From Legionella donaldsonii (lineage in GTDB: Bacteria; Pseudomonadota; Gammaproteobacteria; Legionellales; Legionellaceae): a stretch of 64,000 nt of DNA. The notes below the pieces were generated by a model. It was not told the origin of the DNA and did not search any database. It worked only from the letters and a program-made list of their open reading frames with translations. This document shows, piece after piece, positions 26,835-35,701 of this stretch. A program made the translations under genes and the position numbers. Each line of letters opens with the position of its first letter. The first letter of the stretch is position 1. The stretch covers positions 2,489,501-2,553,500 of the forward strand of contig NZ_UGOA01000001.1 of assembly GCF_900452385.1 (NCBI RefSeq), given 5' to 3'.

Positions 26835-29800
26835 GTGAATTTTTCCAAACGCTGCATCCAACGACCCGTTTTTACAATTGTTTTCACTTTACTAATGGTT
26901 ATTGCCGGTTTGATTCATTTCAACAAATTGCCGGTAAGGCATTTACCCAATATCGATAAACCCATTGTCCATATTTCTACTGAATATGATGGGGCAAGTC
27001 CTGAATTGGTAGAAAAAGAAATTACTATTCCCATTGAAAATGCCTTGTCAGGTATATCAGGCGTTGACTCGCTACGCTCCACCAGTATGTTAGGTAAAAG
27101 CCGGGTTAATATTGATTTTCAACTGGGCGTTGATATCAATGAGATCGTTAGCGATATTCGTAACAAAATGTCGGCGATCCAGGCAAAACTCCCCAAAGAT
27201 AGCCATGCACCGGTCGTCAGTAAAAACGACGCAGATGCAAATCCTGTTGCCGTTATTGGCTTTCATGATAAAACAAAAGACTCCCTTGAAATCACCGATT
27301 ATGTCTCCCGTCACATCAAACCCAGGCTACAAGAAATTAAAGGGGTCGGAGAAGTAACCTATCATGGTGGACGAGATTACGCCGTTAAAATTGCCCTCGA
27401 TCCGGTAAAAATGGCAGCCCGGAGAGTCACTGTTGCCGAAGTTAAAAATGCACTTACCCAGCAAAATCTCGACATTCCAAGCGGTCAAATTAAAAGCACT
27501 AACCGTTATTATACGGTAGTCACTCATGCGCGTTTACAAGATGCTAAGCATTTTGCTGATCTCGTCATTGCCCATCGTAATAATCAACTCATCCGTCTCG
27601 CCGAGGTGGCAACCGTTTCGGTAGGCAGCGAAAATGAAGATAATTTACTCCGCATTAATGGTAAATCGGCTGTTGGACTAGCAATCCTTGCGCAATCCAC
27701 TGCAAATCCCGTCGACGTGGCAGCAGCAGTTAAAAAAACCTTGGTTTCCTTGCAGCAAACCTTGCCACCGGGTTTTAGCATTCAACTGGTTTTTGATTCA
27801 ACCAATTTTATTAAACGTTCTATCCATGAAGTCTATAAAACATTTATTGAAGCTATTTTATTTGTTGGACTGGTAGTTTTTCTTTTTCTAGGTAATTTGC
27901 GCGCGGCAATGATTCCCATCATTACCATTCCTATTTGCCTGGTCAGTGCTTTCTGGCCTATGTACTGGTTGGGTTTTGAATTAAATACGATTACTTTATT
28001 AGCAATGGTATTGGCAATTGGCTTGGTAGTGGATGACGCTATTGTTGTACTCGAAAATTGCCACCGCCATATGCAGGCAGGATTATCTGCCATGCAAGCA
28101 GCAATAAAAGGGAGTACAGAAATCGTTTTTGTTGTCTTGGCAATGACAATCACCCTGGCAGCAGTTTATGCCCCTATGGGCTTTGTTGCCGGTTTTACTG
28201 GCAAACTATTCCTGCAATTCGGGACCACCCTGGCTTTGACAGTGATTATCTCTGGTATTGTTGCTTTAAGTTTATCACCCATGATGTGTTCAAGGCTTTT
28301 ACGACATCAAGAAGGTCGCTACAGCCTGTGGTTAGACAAACAATTTGAAAAACTAAGCACTCGTTATCATCAAAGTTTGTTTGCCGTACTTAAGCAACCT
28401 TCACGCCTTGGTATGTTAGTTTTTTGTTCTTGCCTCATTGGCTTGTTTTGCTATCTACGCCTGGGTGCGGAACTTGCTCCAACAGAAGATCAATCGTATA
28501 TCATAGCCCCTATTTCTTCACCAACAAATGCCAGCACGGCTTATACCGATCAATATAGTCGTGAACTAGAGGCCGTTTATGAAACAATTCCTGAGAAAGT
28601 AGTTTATCTTACTTCAGTAAAACCCTCATCGGCCTTTACTCTCTTAAAATTAGCCCCCTGGAATGAACGGCATCGTAGTCAAAGAGAAATAAGTAATGAG
28701 CTTAGCGAGAAAATGCAAAAAATTACTGGTATCAATGTTTTTCCCGCAAGTCCTAACCCCTTGGGTCATCGGGGTGGAGGAGGAATTAATAGTCAGTTTA
28801 GTATGGCCCTTTTAGGGAATACCTCCTACCTGCGGTTAAACCAAATTGCTAACGACATTACCAAATCCCTGTCTGACGACTCGCGCTTCAGGCATGTAAA
28901 AAATAATTTAGCCTTGGATAGCGAACAGATTGATGTTGAAATTGATCGGCAATTAGCGGCTGATCTAAATGTCAATCTAGCGGACGTGGCGGAATTACTT
29001 TCTACAATGCTCGGAGGTAGTAACCCGGTGAATTTTAATTACGACGGTCAAGCCTACAAGGTGATACTACAGCTACAACAAGCTGAGCGCCGCGATATTT
29101 CTGTATTAAACAAACTTTATGTCCAAAGTGGGCGTGGGCGTATGATCCCTTTATCAACCCTGATTCAGATAAAAAATACCATTGGCCCAGACAGTCTCCC
29201 CCATCTAAATCGTTTACGCACGGCCAATATAACTGCGGAACTGGCTCCTGGGGCTCATTTGAATGAAGTACTCACCAAGGTAAAAAGACTGTTGAAGGAA
29301 AAATTACCAGAGGATATTCAATACCACTTTACTGGCGCTGTAAAAGACTATCTTGAATCATCAGGCAGTAGCCTATACGCTTTTTTACTAGCCCTTTTAT
29401 TTATTTATCTGGTGTTAGCTGCACAATTTGAAAGTTTTATTGATCCTCTCATTGTACTTTTTAGCGTTCCTTTATGCCTGGTCGGGGCGGTTATTGCGCT
29501 GTATCTGTTTGGCGGTTCCTTATCAATCTATAGTAATATAGGGATGGTCACGCTTATCGGTTTGATTACCAAACACGGCATCATGATCACAGAGTTTGCC
29601 AATCAACAACTCAAACTTGGTCATGATCGATTAAATGCAGTCATGGAAAGTGCTCGCATTCGATTACGGCCTATATTAATGACTACTCTGGCAATGGTCC
29701 TAGGGGCTCTGCCTTTAGCATTGGCCTCGGGCGCAGGTAGTGAAAGCAGGGAGCAACTCGGTTTAGTAATTCTTGGTGGTATGGTGGTAGGCACCTTTTT

Positions 29801-29915
29801 CTCGTTGTATGTCGTACCTCTAGCCTACCTGTTGATCAGCAAATCCAGGGTAAAAATCCACGACCCTACTCAGGAAACAAACCACAGCCAAATACCCTCG
29901 TTACTTTCTGAATAA
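26835..29915 (+). CDS. RND family efflux transporter permease (MexB/AcrB superfamily)
   Basis: A proton-driven trimeric exporter of 1026 residues. It has an N-terminal helix, a large periplasmic loop, a membrane block at about 335-530, a second periplasmic loop, and a second block at about 850-1000. The proton-relay aspartate pair lies in GLVVDDAIVVLEN near residue 400. The N terminus FSKRCIQRPVFTIVFTLLMVIAG and the segment RHLPNIDKPIVHISTEYDGASPE are typical. The substrate is not predictable, and the sequence looks closer to the multidrug branch than to the metal branch. It is convergent with icmB. Confidence 0.94.
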   Translation: MNFSKRCIQRPVFTIVFTLLMVIAGLIHFNKLPVRHLPNIDKPIVHISTEYDGASPELVEKEITIPIENALSGISGVDSLRSTSMLGKSRVNIDFQLGVDINEIVSDIRNKMSAIQAKLPKDSHAPVVSKNDADANPVAVIGFHDKTKDSLEITDYVSRHIKPRLQEIKGVGEVTYHGGRDYAVKIALDPVKMAARRVTVAEVKNALTQQNLDIPSGQIKSTNRYYTVVTHARLQDAKHFADLVIAHRNNQLIRLAEVATVSVGSENEDNLLRINGKSAVGLAILAQSTANPVDVAAAVKKTLVSLQQTLPPGFSIQLVFDSTNFIKRSIHEVYKTFIEAILFVGLVVFLFLGNLRAAMIPIITIPICLVSAFWPMYWLGFELNTITLLAMVLAIGLVVDDAIVVLENCHRHMQAGLSAMQAAIKGSTEIVFVVLAMTITLAAVYAPMGFVAGFTGKLFLQFGTTLALTVIISGIVALSLSPMMCSRLLRHQEGRYSLWLDKQFEKLSTRYHQSLFAVLKQPSRLGMLVFCSCLIGLFCYLRLGAELAPTEDQSYIIAPISSPTNASTAYTDQYSRELEAVYETIPEKVVYLTSVKPSSAFTLLKLAPWNERHRSQREISNELSEKMQKITGINVFPASPNPLGHRGGGGINSQFSMALLGNTSYLRLNQIANDITKSLSDDSRFRHVKNNLALDSEQIDVEIDRQLAADLNVNLADVAELLSTMLGGSNPVNFNYDGQAYKVILQLQQAERRDISVLNKLYVQSGRGRMIPLSTLIQIKNTIGPDSLPHLNRLRTANITAELAPGAHLNEVLTKVKRLLKEKLPEDIQYHFTGAVKDYLESSGSSLYAFLLALLFIYLVLAAQFESFIDPLIVLFSVPLCLVGAVIALYLFGGSLSIYSNIGMVTLIGLITKHGIMITEFANQQLKLGHDRLNAVMESARIRLRPILMTTLAMVLGALPLALASGAGSESREQLGLVILGGMVVGTFFSLYVVPLAYLLISKSRVKIHDPTQETNHSQIPSLLSE

Positions 29916-29946
29916 TTTTATAATGAGACTTGGAAGGCTATTTTAC

Positions 29947-29996
29947 ATGCTGCACAGCATACCTGCGAGTATGTGAGCAGCGAAAGGCCGAACATC
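29947..29996 (+). repeat. Small palindromic intergenic repeat, family A copy 2
   Basis: Carries the 17-nt core AGTATGTGAGCAGCGAA at 29968-29984, which agrees with copy 1 (3632-3648, minus strand) at 15 of 17 positions. Preceding GCATAC and a short ATGCTG...CAGCAT palindrome give it hairpin potential. It lies in the 114-bp gap between the convergent RND pump and icmB genes. Confidence 0.6.
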
Positions 29997-30029
29997 AAAC
30001 CATAAAAGTGCCACGTCAGTAGAAAGCCT

Positions 30030-33000
30030 CTAGTGTTTTGGCAGGATTTTCACATTAGGATCTTTAGAGTAGGCGTTCAATATATCGACGACCAGCTGCT
30101 CCACAACGCTGGATTTTGCATCCTCCTCAATGAGGCCAGTTTGCTCTCTCATCGCCGCCAGTCTAGCTTCAATTTCTTTTGCAACTGAGCCATTAGGGAA
30201 CATCGCAGCTAACAATCTTCTCGCTTCCGAAGGCCCTAAGTGACGGTACAATTGATTACGGACTGCCGCGTCCTCTGCCGTGGTACTAAACGCCCACAAC
30301 TCGACAGGTCCCAAGGTCAGCGTCAGTAATTGCACGTTAACACCATTCTTGGTTGCATATTGTACCAGGAAGGTTGCTCCCCCCTGGCGAGGACCATGTA
30401 CTCGTGTACGCAATGCCACTTTGGCTGTATTAGACAAACCGAAAATCTGACTGGTCTTTTCTACTGCCTGTGATGGGCCCGCATCCATCACATAAATTGC
30501 AGTACTGAAATCAATCATTACTGCATCAAAGTCATCAACTGATTGCGATAGCAAAGCAATTTGCACCTTCCATTTACGACCCTCACGCATGTCGATAATG
30601 ACCTGATCACGAACTGCAGAGGATTTGGCCGTGCGGTGGAATTCGTCATAGACAATCCGTTTGGGATCTTCCCTAATTTCTAAAACCCGTTCTTTATGAT
30701 ATTCCTTATACTGCTCAGGGATATTGGTCAAACTTTCCTCCGTCAAGTAATAATGCCGTGCAAGTACATAACGCGCCAACATATACATAACCGAAGTCTG
30801 GCGATCTGCGGCGTCTCCACCACTCTTGGCAACCTCGTCCAAATCGAGCGACACAACGCGTGCATCACCAATATCAAAACTTGTCACCCTTGATAGAATT
30901 GAATACTCACGAACCGCACCAGAAATCATACGAGAAAAAGCATTAATCAATGATTCACCCGTTGGCGCAGTGACCTTTTCATATAAATCCTCAATAGAGG
31001 GTGTACGACAGATTGAGGCGGCATCTGCAAGTAAGGGCATGGCATAACGTTGTGCCAACATAGCCTCATGGATAAAACCTGCTGAATAAAGGGAATCAGT
31101 TACTTCCCACCAGGTTGATTTTGAATCTCGAACAAAACCAATTTCCTCTAAAATACTGTCAATAAACTCTTCCACACCCGGCGAATAGGGGGTGGGATTA
31201 AATTCATCAGCCAAGCTTTTATATAATTCATCGACAACCATACCTGCCAAATCAGGCATACCATCATAAGGTTTCGCAGCACCCAACGGGGTGGTCAGCA
31301 GCGTTAGGAAGTTAACTAAAAAAGAACGCTCAATCGCTGTCGGGTAACGGCAACCTAACTGGGTATCGAAGGGATTAATTGAATAATCGGGCGTCATACG
31401 TAATCGATGATAGGCTACTAAATGGCGTTTAGAAGCAGGCAACGCCTCTTTAAGGAGCGATATGAGTCCACTACTTGAAGGACCAATATCAATAATAGCT
31501 ATCCGAGGTAAGCGGGTTAGCCCCCCCGATAGGCAAAGTGCCAAATTCATCGCATTAGATAATACTGACTTACCAGAACCAGGACGAGCATACACCAAAT
31601 CAATCCAGGTAGTTTGTTGGGTCGAACCTGGCTGAAATGGCCAGGGCTTTCCGTCGGGTGTACGAAATAACAAGGCACCATGCTCCCAGGGCGATGCAGG
31701 CCGTGTAATCGGTAACATGCTGATCACATCTGATAAAGGAGCAACAGAAGGCACGGCAGTGCTATTGATTGTTGTAGCCAGCATACTGGAAACAAACCCA
31801 GCAAAAGGATCGCCGCAGATTTCAGATACGTCCGTTGAACCCCATCCTTCTATCGCTTTAACTAGTTCCGAACTACGTCGTCGCAATAAAGCAAGCTCTC
31901 CTTCTGGAGCCCAGGTAGCAGCGACTACCCGCAAACGTATGATGGAATCATCCGTATTAAGCTGTAAATATTTTAATAAGTTTACCGAATCACTGATTAA
32001 TCTATTTTGAGCAGAAGAAAAGCTGAGGATCGCGGACAATAACCCTTTAAGTTTTATGGTACCTAATCCCTCGCTCTCTATTAAAAAGGATATTCTCCAA
32101 GGAATATGAGAAGGTAAAATACGCGCAAACAAATTAATAAACGGCCTAATATCTTTGGGGAATAAGTCAATAAAAACCGAAGAATAGATTTTATTACCAA
32201 CTCGGACTGTGCGTAGATCGAGAGCTTCCGCATCACGTGGAAGCACTTGTTTAGCTAAAGAGGGCCATAACAAATCGGAGGGGTCTCCATCAAAATTATT
32301 CACCTCACGTGGCATTATCTTATCGCCAGGGAGTGTCGCCTGCCAATCATCAGCAGTAAAATCAGGATCCGCAGTCATGCGGATAGCATGTACTGCATCA
32401 TGAACTTCGACCAATTTTGCATAAATATTAAGCGCATCCAGATCGTTAAGTATAGAACGTACATAGGCATCATGCGTATCACGTAACTCAGGAATCGCAG
32501 CATAAATAGTCTGGGTATTTTTAAAAGGCGGCGCTTTGGTGTCTTTCAGCATTTTCATTTTAGCTTTATTTGCCGCCTTTAATTGTTCTTGCGATAAATT
32601 ATAAGGACGGGTGTAAAGAACAAAATATAACCGTTCTTCAGCACAATATTGAGCCAGAAAATTAACACGTTCATTGAATAAATCGTCAAGGCCCAGTTCC
32701 AGACGCTTTGCTGTTGCATCAGCGGGCGCGTAAATGTCCTGGATAAGTTTTCTTATATTTTGTTTGTCATGGCTAAAATAGACTTGTAGGGCATGGCCAG
32801 GCCTGCCCATGGCAGGCTGAAACGCATTACTCAACCCTTCAACCAGGCGATCAAATTCTTCGGCACCGGCAAGCGCAGTAACGCCTTCAATTTTCAGAAT
32901 AGACAATAAAGCGCCGTCATGGTTAACCAGGACCGTTGGACTATCAGCAGTTTCCAAATCGCAATAAGACTCGGTTGTTTGCTTCAATGAAGTACTTAAC

Positions 33001-33053
33001 CAGGCAAAAAAGGTATCAACACCTTCAAAAAATGATTCTGACCAGTTCCCCAT
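30030..33053 (-). CDS. icmB: IcmB/DotO, Dot/Icm secretion ATPase
   Basis: VirB4-class ATPase that forms the hexameric energy complex at the cytoplasmic base of the Dot/Icm system with DotB. It is 1007 residues, close to the L. pneumophila length. The Walker A motif lies in YARPGSGKSVLSNAMN near residue 495. The later RIVYDEFHRTAKS is the Walker B region, and SQSVDDFDAVMIDFSTAIYVMDAG belongs to the C-terminal motor. It is last in the icm cluster, 75 bp after icmJ. In L. pneumophila tphA-icmF-icmH follow. Here an RND efflux pair faces it. Confidence 0.96.
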   Translation of the reverse strand: MGNWSESFFEGVDTFFAWLSTSLKQTTESYCDLETADSPTVLVNHDGALLSILKIEGVTALAGAEEFDRLVEGLSNAFQPAMGRPGHALQVYFSHDKQNIRKLIQDIYAPADATAKRLELGLDDLFNERVNFLAQYCAEERLYFVLYTRPYNLSQEQLKAANKAKMKMLKDTKAPPFKNTQTIYAAIPELRDTHDAYVRSILNDLDALNIYAKLVEVHDAVHAIRMTADPDFTADDWQATLPGDKIMPREVNNFDGDPSDLLWPSLAKQVLPRDAEALDLRTVRVGNKIYSSVFIDLFPKDIRPFINLFARILPSHIPWRISFLIESEGLGTIKLKGLLSAILSFSSAQNRLISDSVNLLKYLQLNTDDSIIRLRVVAATWAPEGELALLRRRSSELVKAIEGWGSTDVSEICGDPFAGFVSSMLATTINSTAVPSVAPLSDVISMLPITRPASPWEHGALLFRTPDGKPWPFQPGSTQQTTWIDLVYARPGSGKSVLSNAMNLALCLSGGLTRLPRIAIIDIGPSSSGLISLLKEALPASKRHLVAYHRLRMTPDYSINPFDTQLGCRYPTAIERSFLVNFLTLLTTPLGAAKPYDGMPDLAGMVVDELYKSLADEFNPTPYSPGVEEFIDSILEEIGFVRDSKSTWWEVTDSLYSAGFIHEAMLAQRYAMPLLADAASICRTPSIEDLYEKVTAPTGESLINAFSRMISGAVREYSILSRVTSFDIGDARVVSLDLDEVAKSGGDAADRQTSVMYMLARYVLARHYYLTEESLTNIPEQYKEYHKERVLEIREDPKRIVYDEFHRTAKSSAVRDQVIIDMREGRKWKVQIALLSQSVDDFDAVMIDFSTAIYVMDAGPSQAVEKTSQIFGLSNTAKVALRTRVHGPRQGGATFLVQYATKNGVNVQLLTLTLGPVELWAFSTTAEDAAVRNQLYRHLGPSEARRLLAAMFPNGSVAKEIEARLAAMREQTGLIEEDAKSSVVEQLVVDILNAYSKDPNVKILPKH

Positions 33054-33128
33054 GCCATTTCCCTACCATTAAACGAATATTTTCAATGAACCCTACAAAT
33101 TTAACCTTTATGCAATTAAGCTGACTAG

Positions 33129-33764
33129 TTATTTATGTTCTGTAATTTCTTCTAAGGCACTTGCAGCCCATCGCTCGATTTGTTTGCGGAATTTAGCTCT
33201 GGAAGGCAGTAATCGGATGTTTTTAAAAAGGCTTTCAGAGACATCCTTTGATGTAATATTCGAATCAATAATTAATTGACCAAATATCGCTGGATCACTG
33301 GTTCCTTCACCATACTTTTCTTCCACAACTTGAGAGCGAAATTTAAAACTACGATAAATATTTTGCGCACTGGATTTGTATCCTGTGTCATTAGTAATTG
33401 CGCAAAAAAGAACGTGACAAAGACTGTTTAATTCTGGCTGACTTAGTTCAGGAAGATAAATTAATGTGCCGCCGCCATAGCCACCAACACCAACGGACTC
33501 AATAAAAAAACATTGGGCACAAAAACAGCACGCTGTTACAAGATTAGATAATCGATTATTAGAAAAATCATGATCAAGGTTCACAACTTCTTGATATAAC
33601 CTTGCCTGAAACCCGCAAAACTGACAGGTATAGCGATCGCGCTGAAAAACCTTTAGTTCGTAGGCTTTAAAACGCTCATCAGCCTTTCTGGCTGAATACA
33701 TACGCCATGAGCCAGGACTCGCTACAAGCTTTAAAGTCGTATTACGCCCCTGGTTCTCAGCCAT
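33129..33764 (-). CDS. icmJ: IcmJ/DotN, Dot/Icm coupling-complex component
   Basis: A cytoplasmic protein of 211 residues that joins the DotL coupling complex in L. pneumophila. It has an HNH-like zinc fold. Two cysteine pairs are visible in YTCQFCGFQ and VTACCFCAQCFF, with LDHDFSNNRLSNL between them. The role is in substrate recruitment, and nuclease activity is not implied. It forms a pair with icmB downstream. A terminator-like hairpin separates it from icmD, which may lower or uncouple icmJB expression. Confidence 0.95.
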   Translation of the reverse strand: MAENQGRNTTLKLVASPGSWRMYSARKADERFKAYELKVFQRDRYTCQFCGFQARLYQEVVNLDHDFSNNRLSNLVTACCFCAQCFFIESVGVGGYGGGTLIYLPELSQPELNSLCHVLFCAITNDTGYKSSAQNIYRSFKFRSQVVEEKYGEGTSDPAIFGQLIIDSNITSKDVSESLFKNIRLLPSRAKFRKQIERWAASALEEITEHK

Positions 33765-33801
33765 ATGACTATGCTCTCAATAATTAGCAATTAATTAATA
33801 A

Positions 33802-33834
33802 CAAAATCAGGAAGCAAAACCTGCCTTCCTGATT
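33802..33834 (-). terminator. Terminator/attenuator hairpin between icmD and icmJ
   Basis: On the minus strand AAATCAGGAAG pairs perfectly with CTTCCTGATTT around a 11-base loop. TTGTTATT follows. It lies just after the icmD stop. It may end the icmN-D transcript or let only part of it reach icmJB. Confidence 0.7.
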
Positions 33835-33854
33835 TCTAAAAATAGGTTTAACGT

Positions 33855-34268
33855 TTAACCACCACTACCACTGAAAATTGTACCAGTAGGACCAGCAGTT
33901 GAACCACCACTACCGCCAAACATGGTTGCTCCGGCCACACCCAGGATAGAGGGCAGGAATAATAGCGCTGCCGCAATAAAAACCAATGCGATAGGCGTAC
34001 CAATTGGAATCTGGGTTGGGTTATCTTTGTGCTGCTTAAATTTCATAATGGCACCGATAGAAAAGCCTAGTCCCGCCAAATACGAACCTGCAGTAATTAA
34101 TTTAGCCAGGTTTGTAAATGATGCAGTAATTTGTGAGGCCATACTACCAATAGTGCTACTAGAAGCAGCTACCTCCCCAGCAATAATCAATAAACCAATA
34201 CAAGCTGTGTACATCAATAAGCGTTTTTTATTACCACGCTTTGTATTTAATGTTACTGGCTTCTTCAC
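33855..34268 (-). CDS. icmD: IcmD/DotP, small Dot/Icm membrane protein
   Basis: An inner-membrane component of 137 residues. The first hydrophobic segment (RLLMYTACIGLLIIAGEVAASS, about 17-38) may act as a signal anchor. Two further segments follow (about 55-72 and 85-112), and the tail is Gly/Ser-rich. Layout and neighbours match IcmD, a relative of IcmC. Its exact position in the machine is not known. It lies 17 bp after icmC. Confidence 0.93.
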   Translation of the reverse strand: MKKPVTLNTKRGNKKRLLMYTACIGLLIIAGEVAASSSTIGSMASQITASFTNLAKLITAGSYLAGLGFSIGAIMKFKQHKDNPTQIPIGTPIALVFIAAALLFLPSILGVAGATMFGGSGGSTAGPTGTIFSGSGG

Positions 34269-34285
34269 TTTAATCTCTCCTATTA

Positions 34286-34870
34286 TTAACCACCTGTACC
34301 ATATAATGTATTATTGATGATTTGTAGCGTTGCTACAACATTCATCGCCAAAATACCACCAAAAACATGCATCAGCCCTTTACCTGTACCCCCTGGAGGT
34401 TGGCCTTGTGAAGCAGAACGAGCTATCAGTACCCAGCCCCTCACAAACGCAACGACTCCTATTACCTGGATTATAACAGACAGCGCCCAACCTGCTTGAT
34501 TGCCCGGACCAAACAGACTACTAATCAAGGGATTATTACTGTTTACCGGTGCATACTGTAAAATATTCGAAGAGCCAAAGGTAGTATTTAACATAATAGC
34601 CATTCCCGTAGGGAAATAAATTAACATTCCTGCTACTATTAAATAAATTACTGGCTCCTTCATGCTCGTATTACTCGACATCATTGTCCTGGACTCGCCG
34701 TACATCTTCAAGCTATAAATGGCCTTAAAAGCGAATGCCAAACCGATTACATAAGCGGCTCCTGTTACCATCCGCTCAACAGGGAGCAAATTAGTTGCAA
34801 GATTAGTTAAAACATCGACTTGACTTGCTATCCAAGAATTACTAGTTCCTGACATATTTACTTGCCTCAA
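34286..34870 (-). CDS. icmC: IcmC/DotE, Dot/Icm inner-membrane protein
   Basis: 194 residues, the L. pneumophila length. Four hydrophobic segments lie at about residues 37-55, 72-92, 119-140 and 160-185. The Gly-rich loop RSASQGQPPGGTGKGLMHVFGG is characteristic. It shares its general design with IcmD and IcmV. It overlaps the end of icmG by 4 bp, indicating translational coupling. Confidence 0.94.
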   Translation of the reverse strand: MRQVNMSGTSNSWIASQVDVLTNLATNLLPVERMVTGAAYVIGLAFAFKAIYSLKMYGESRTMMSSNTSMKEPVIYLIVAGMLIYFPTGMAIMLNTTFGSSNILQYAPVNSNNPLISSLFGPGNQAGWALSVIIQVIGVVAFVRGWVLIARSASQGQPPGGTGKGLMHVFGGILAMNVVATLQIINNTLYGTGG

Positions 34871-35682
34871 CTGTCTTGCTGACTGAACCTTATTACTTGA
34901 CCTGAACTGGTTATTACACGTCCCTGACGTGCATCAATCAGCTTAACTACACCATAACCAGCTATTTGTGATCCTTCTCTAACAGTAAGTGTAGACCCAT
35001 TTGTTGCAATTAACCATGCCCTGCCGGGTATTACTGCTTGAATATAGAAAACCGGTCGTGGAGGCCCTCTATGAACTACACGGGGCACAGGTTTTGGCGC
35101 AGTTCTGGTGGTCAATATGGCAATTTGGTTTGATTGCTGATCAACTTTAGCTGCCAGGGTAGTTAGCATTTGATTAAGATCAGCTATCTTGGTGGTTAAT
35201 TCATTCACATTGCTATTAATACCACTTAACTGATCGTTCAGCGCATTGACTTCAGAGCGCAGATTTTGTTGACTTATTTCCAAAGCAGACAATTTTTGAG
35301 TGATTTGTGTATTATCAGGCCCTGCCTGTACTGGCGGGGTTGGAGGGGTCACAGGCTGTACTGTTGCAGTAACCGGTGGCTGTATTGGAGTAGGTTGAGG
35401 TGTTGCTGTTGTTATTGGTGGAACAGTTGTTGTCTCTGCATCGGTTGTTTTACCGGAGAAAAACATCCCCCAAAACTCATAAATGAGCATGATGACAATC
35501 ACAATACCAACAACAATTAGCGCATTTCGTCTAATATCTTTTCTGCCGCCGCCATCAAACTTCTTTGTCTCCCCGCCAGCTGCTTCTGAAGGACGTGCCT
35601 CTTCATCCGATGAATCCGGACTTATTACATCCAGATCAGCAAACTGGTACTCATCACTATATTCATCTTTGTCGTCTGCCAT
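34867..35682 (-). CDS. icmG: IcmG/DotF, Dot/Icm core-complex protein
   Basis: A bitopic inner-membrane protein of 271 residues that contacts DotG in the core complex. An acidic cytoplasmic N terminus (MADDKDEYSDEYQFADLD) precedes one membrane helix (about 52-72, ALIVVGIVIVIMLIYEFWG). A Pro/Thr-rich linker, a coiled coil (about 130-190, ISQQNLRSEVNALNDQLSGINSNV) and a C-terminal beta domain (about 205-270) follow. It is 19 bp after icmE and overlaps icmC. Confidence 0.95.
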   Translation of the reverse strand: MADDKDEYSDEYQFADLDVISPDSSDEEARPSEAAGGETKKFDGGGRKDIRRNALIVVGIVIVIMLIYEFWGMFFSGKTTDAETTTVPPITTATPQPTPIQPPVTATVQPVTPPTPPVQAGPDNTQITQKLSALEISQQNLRSEVNALNDQLSGINSNVNELTTKIADLNQMLTTLAAKVDQQSNQIAILTTRTAPKPVPRVVHRGPPRPVFYIQAVIPGRAWLIATNGSTLTVREGSQIAGYGVVKLIDARQGRVITSSGQVIRFSQQDS

Positions 35683-35701
35683 TTTTTACCTGCTCATCAA
35701 G

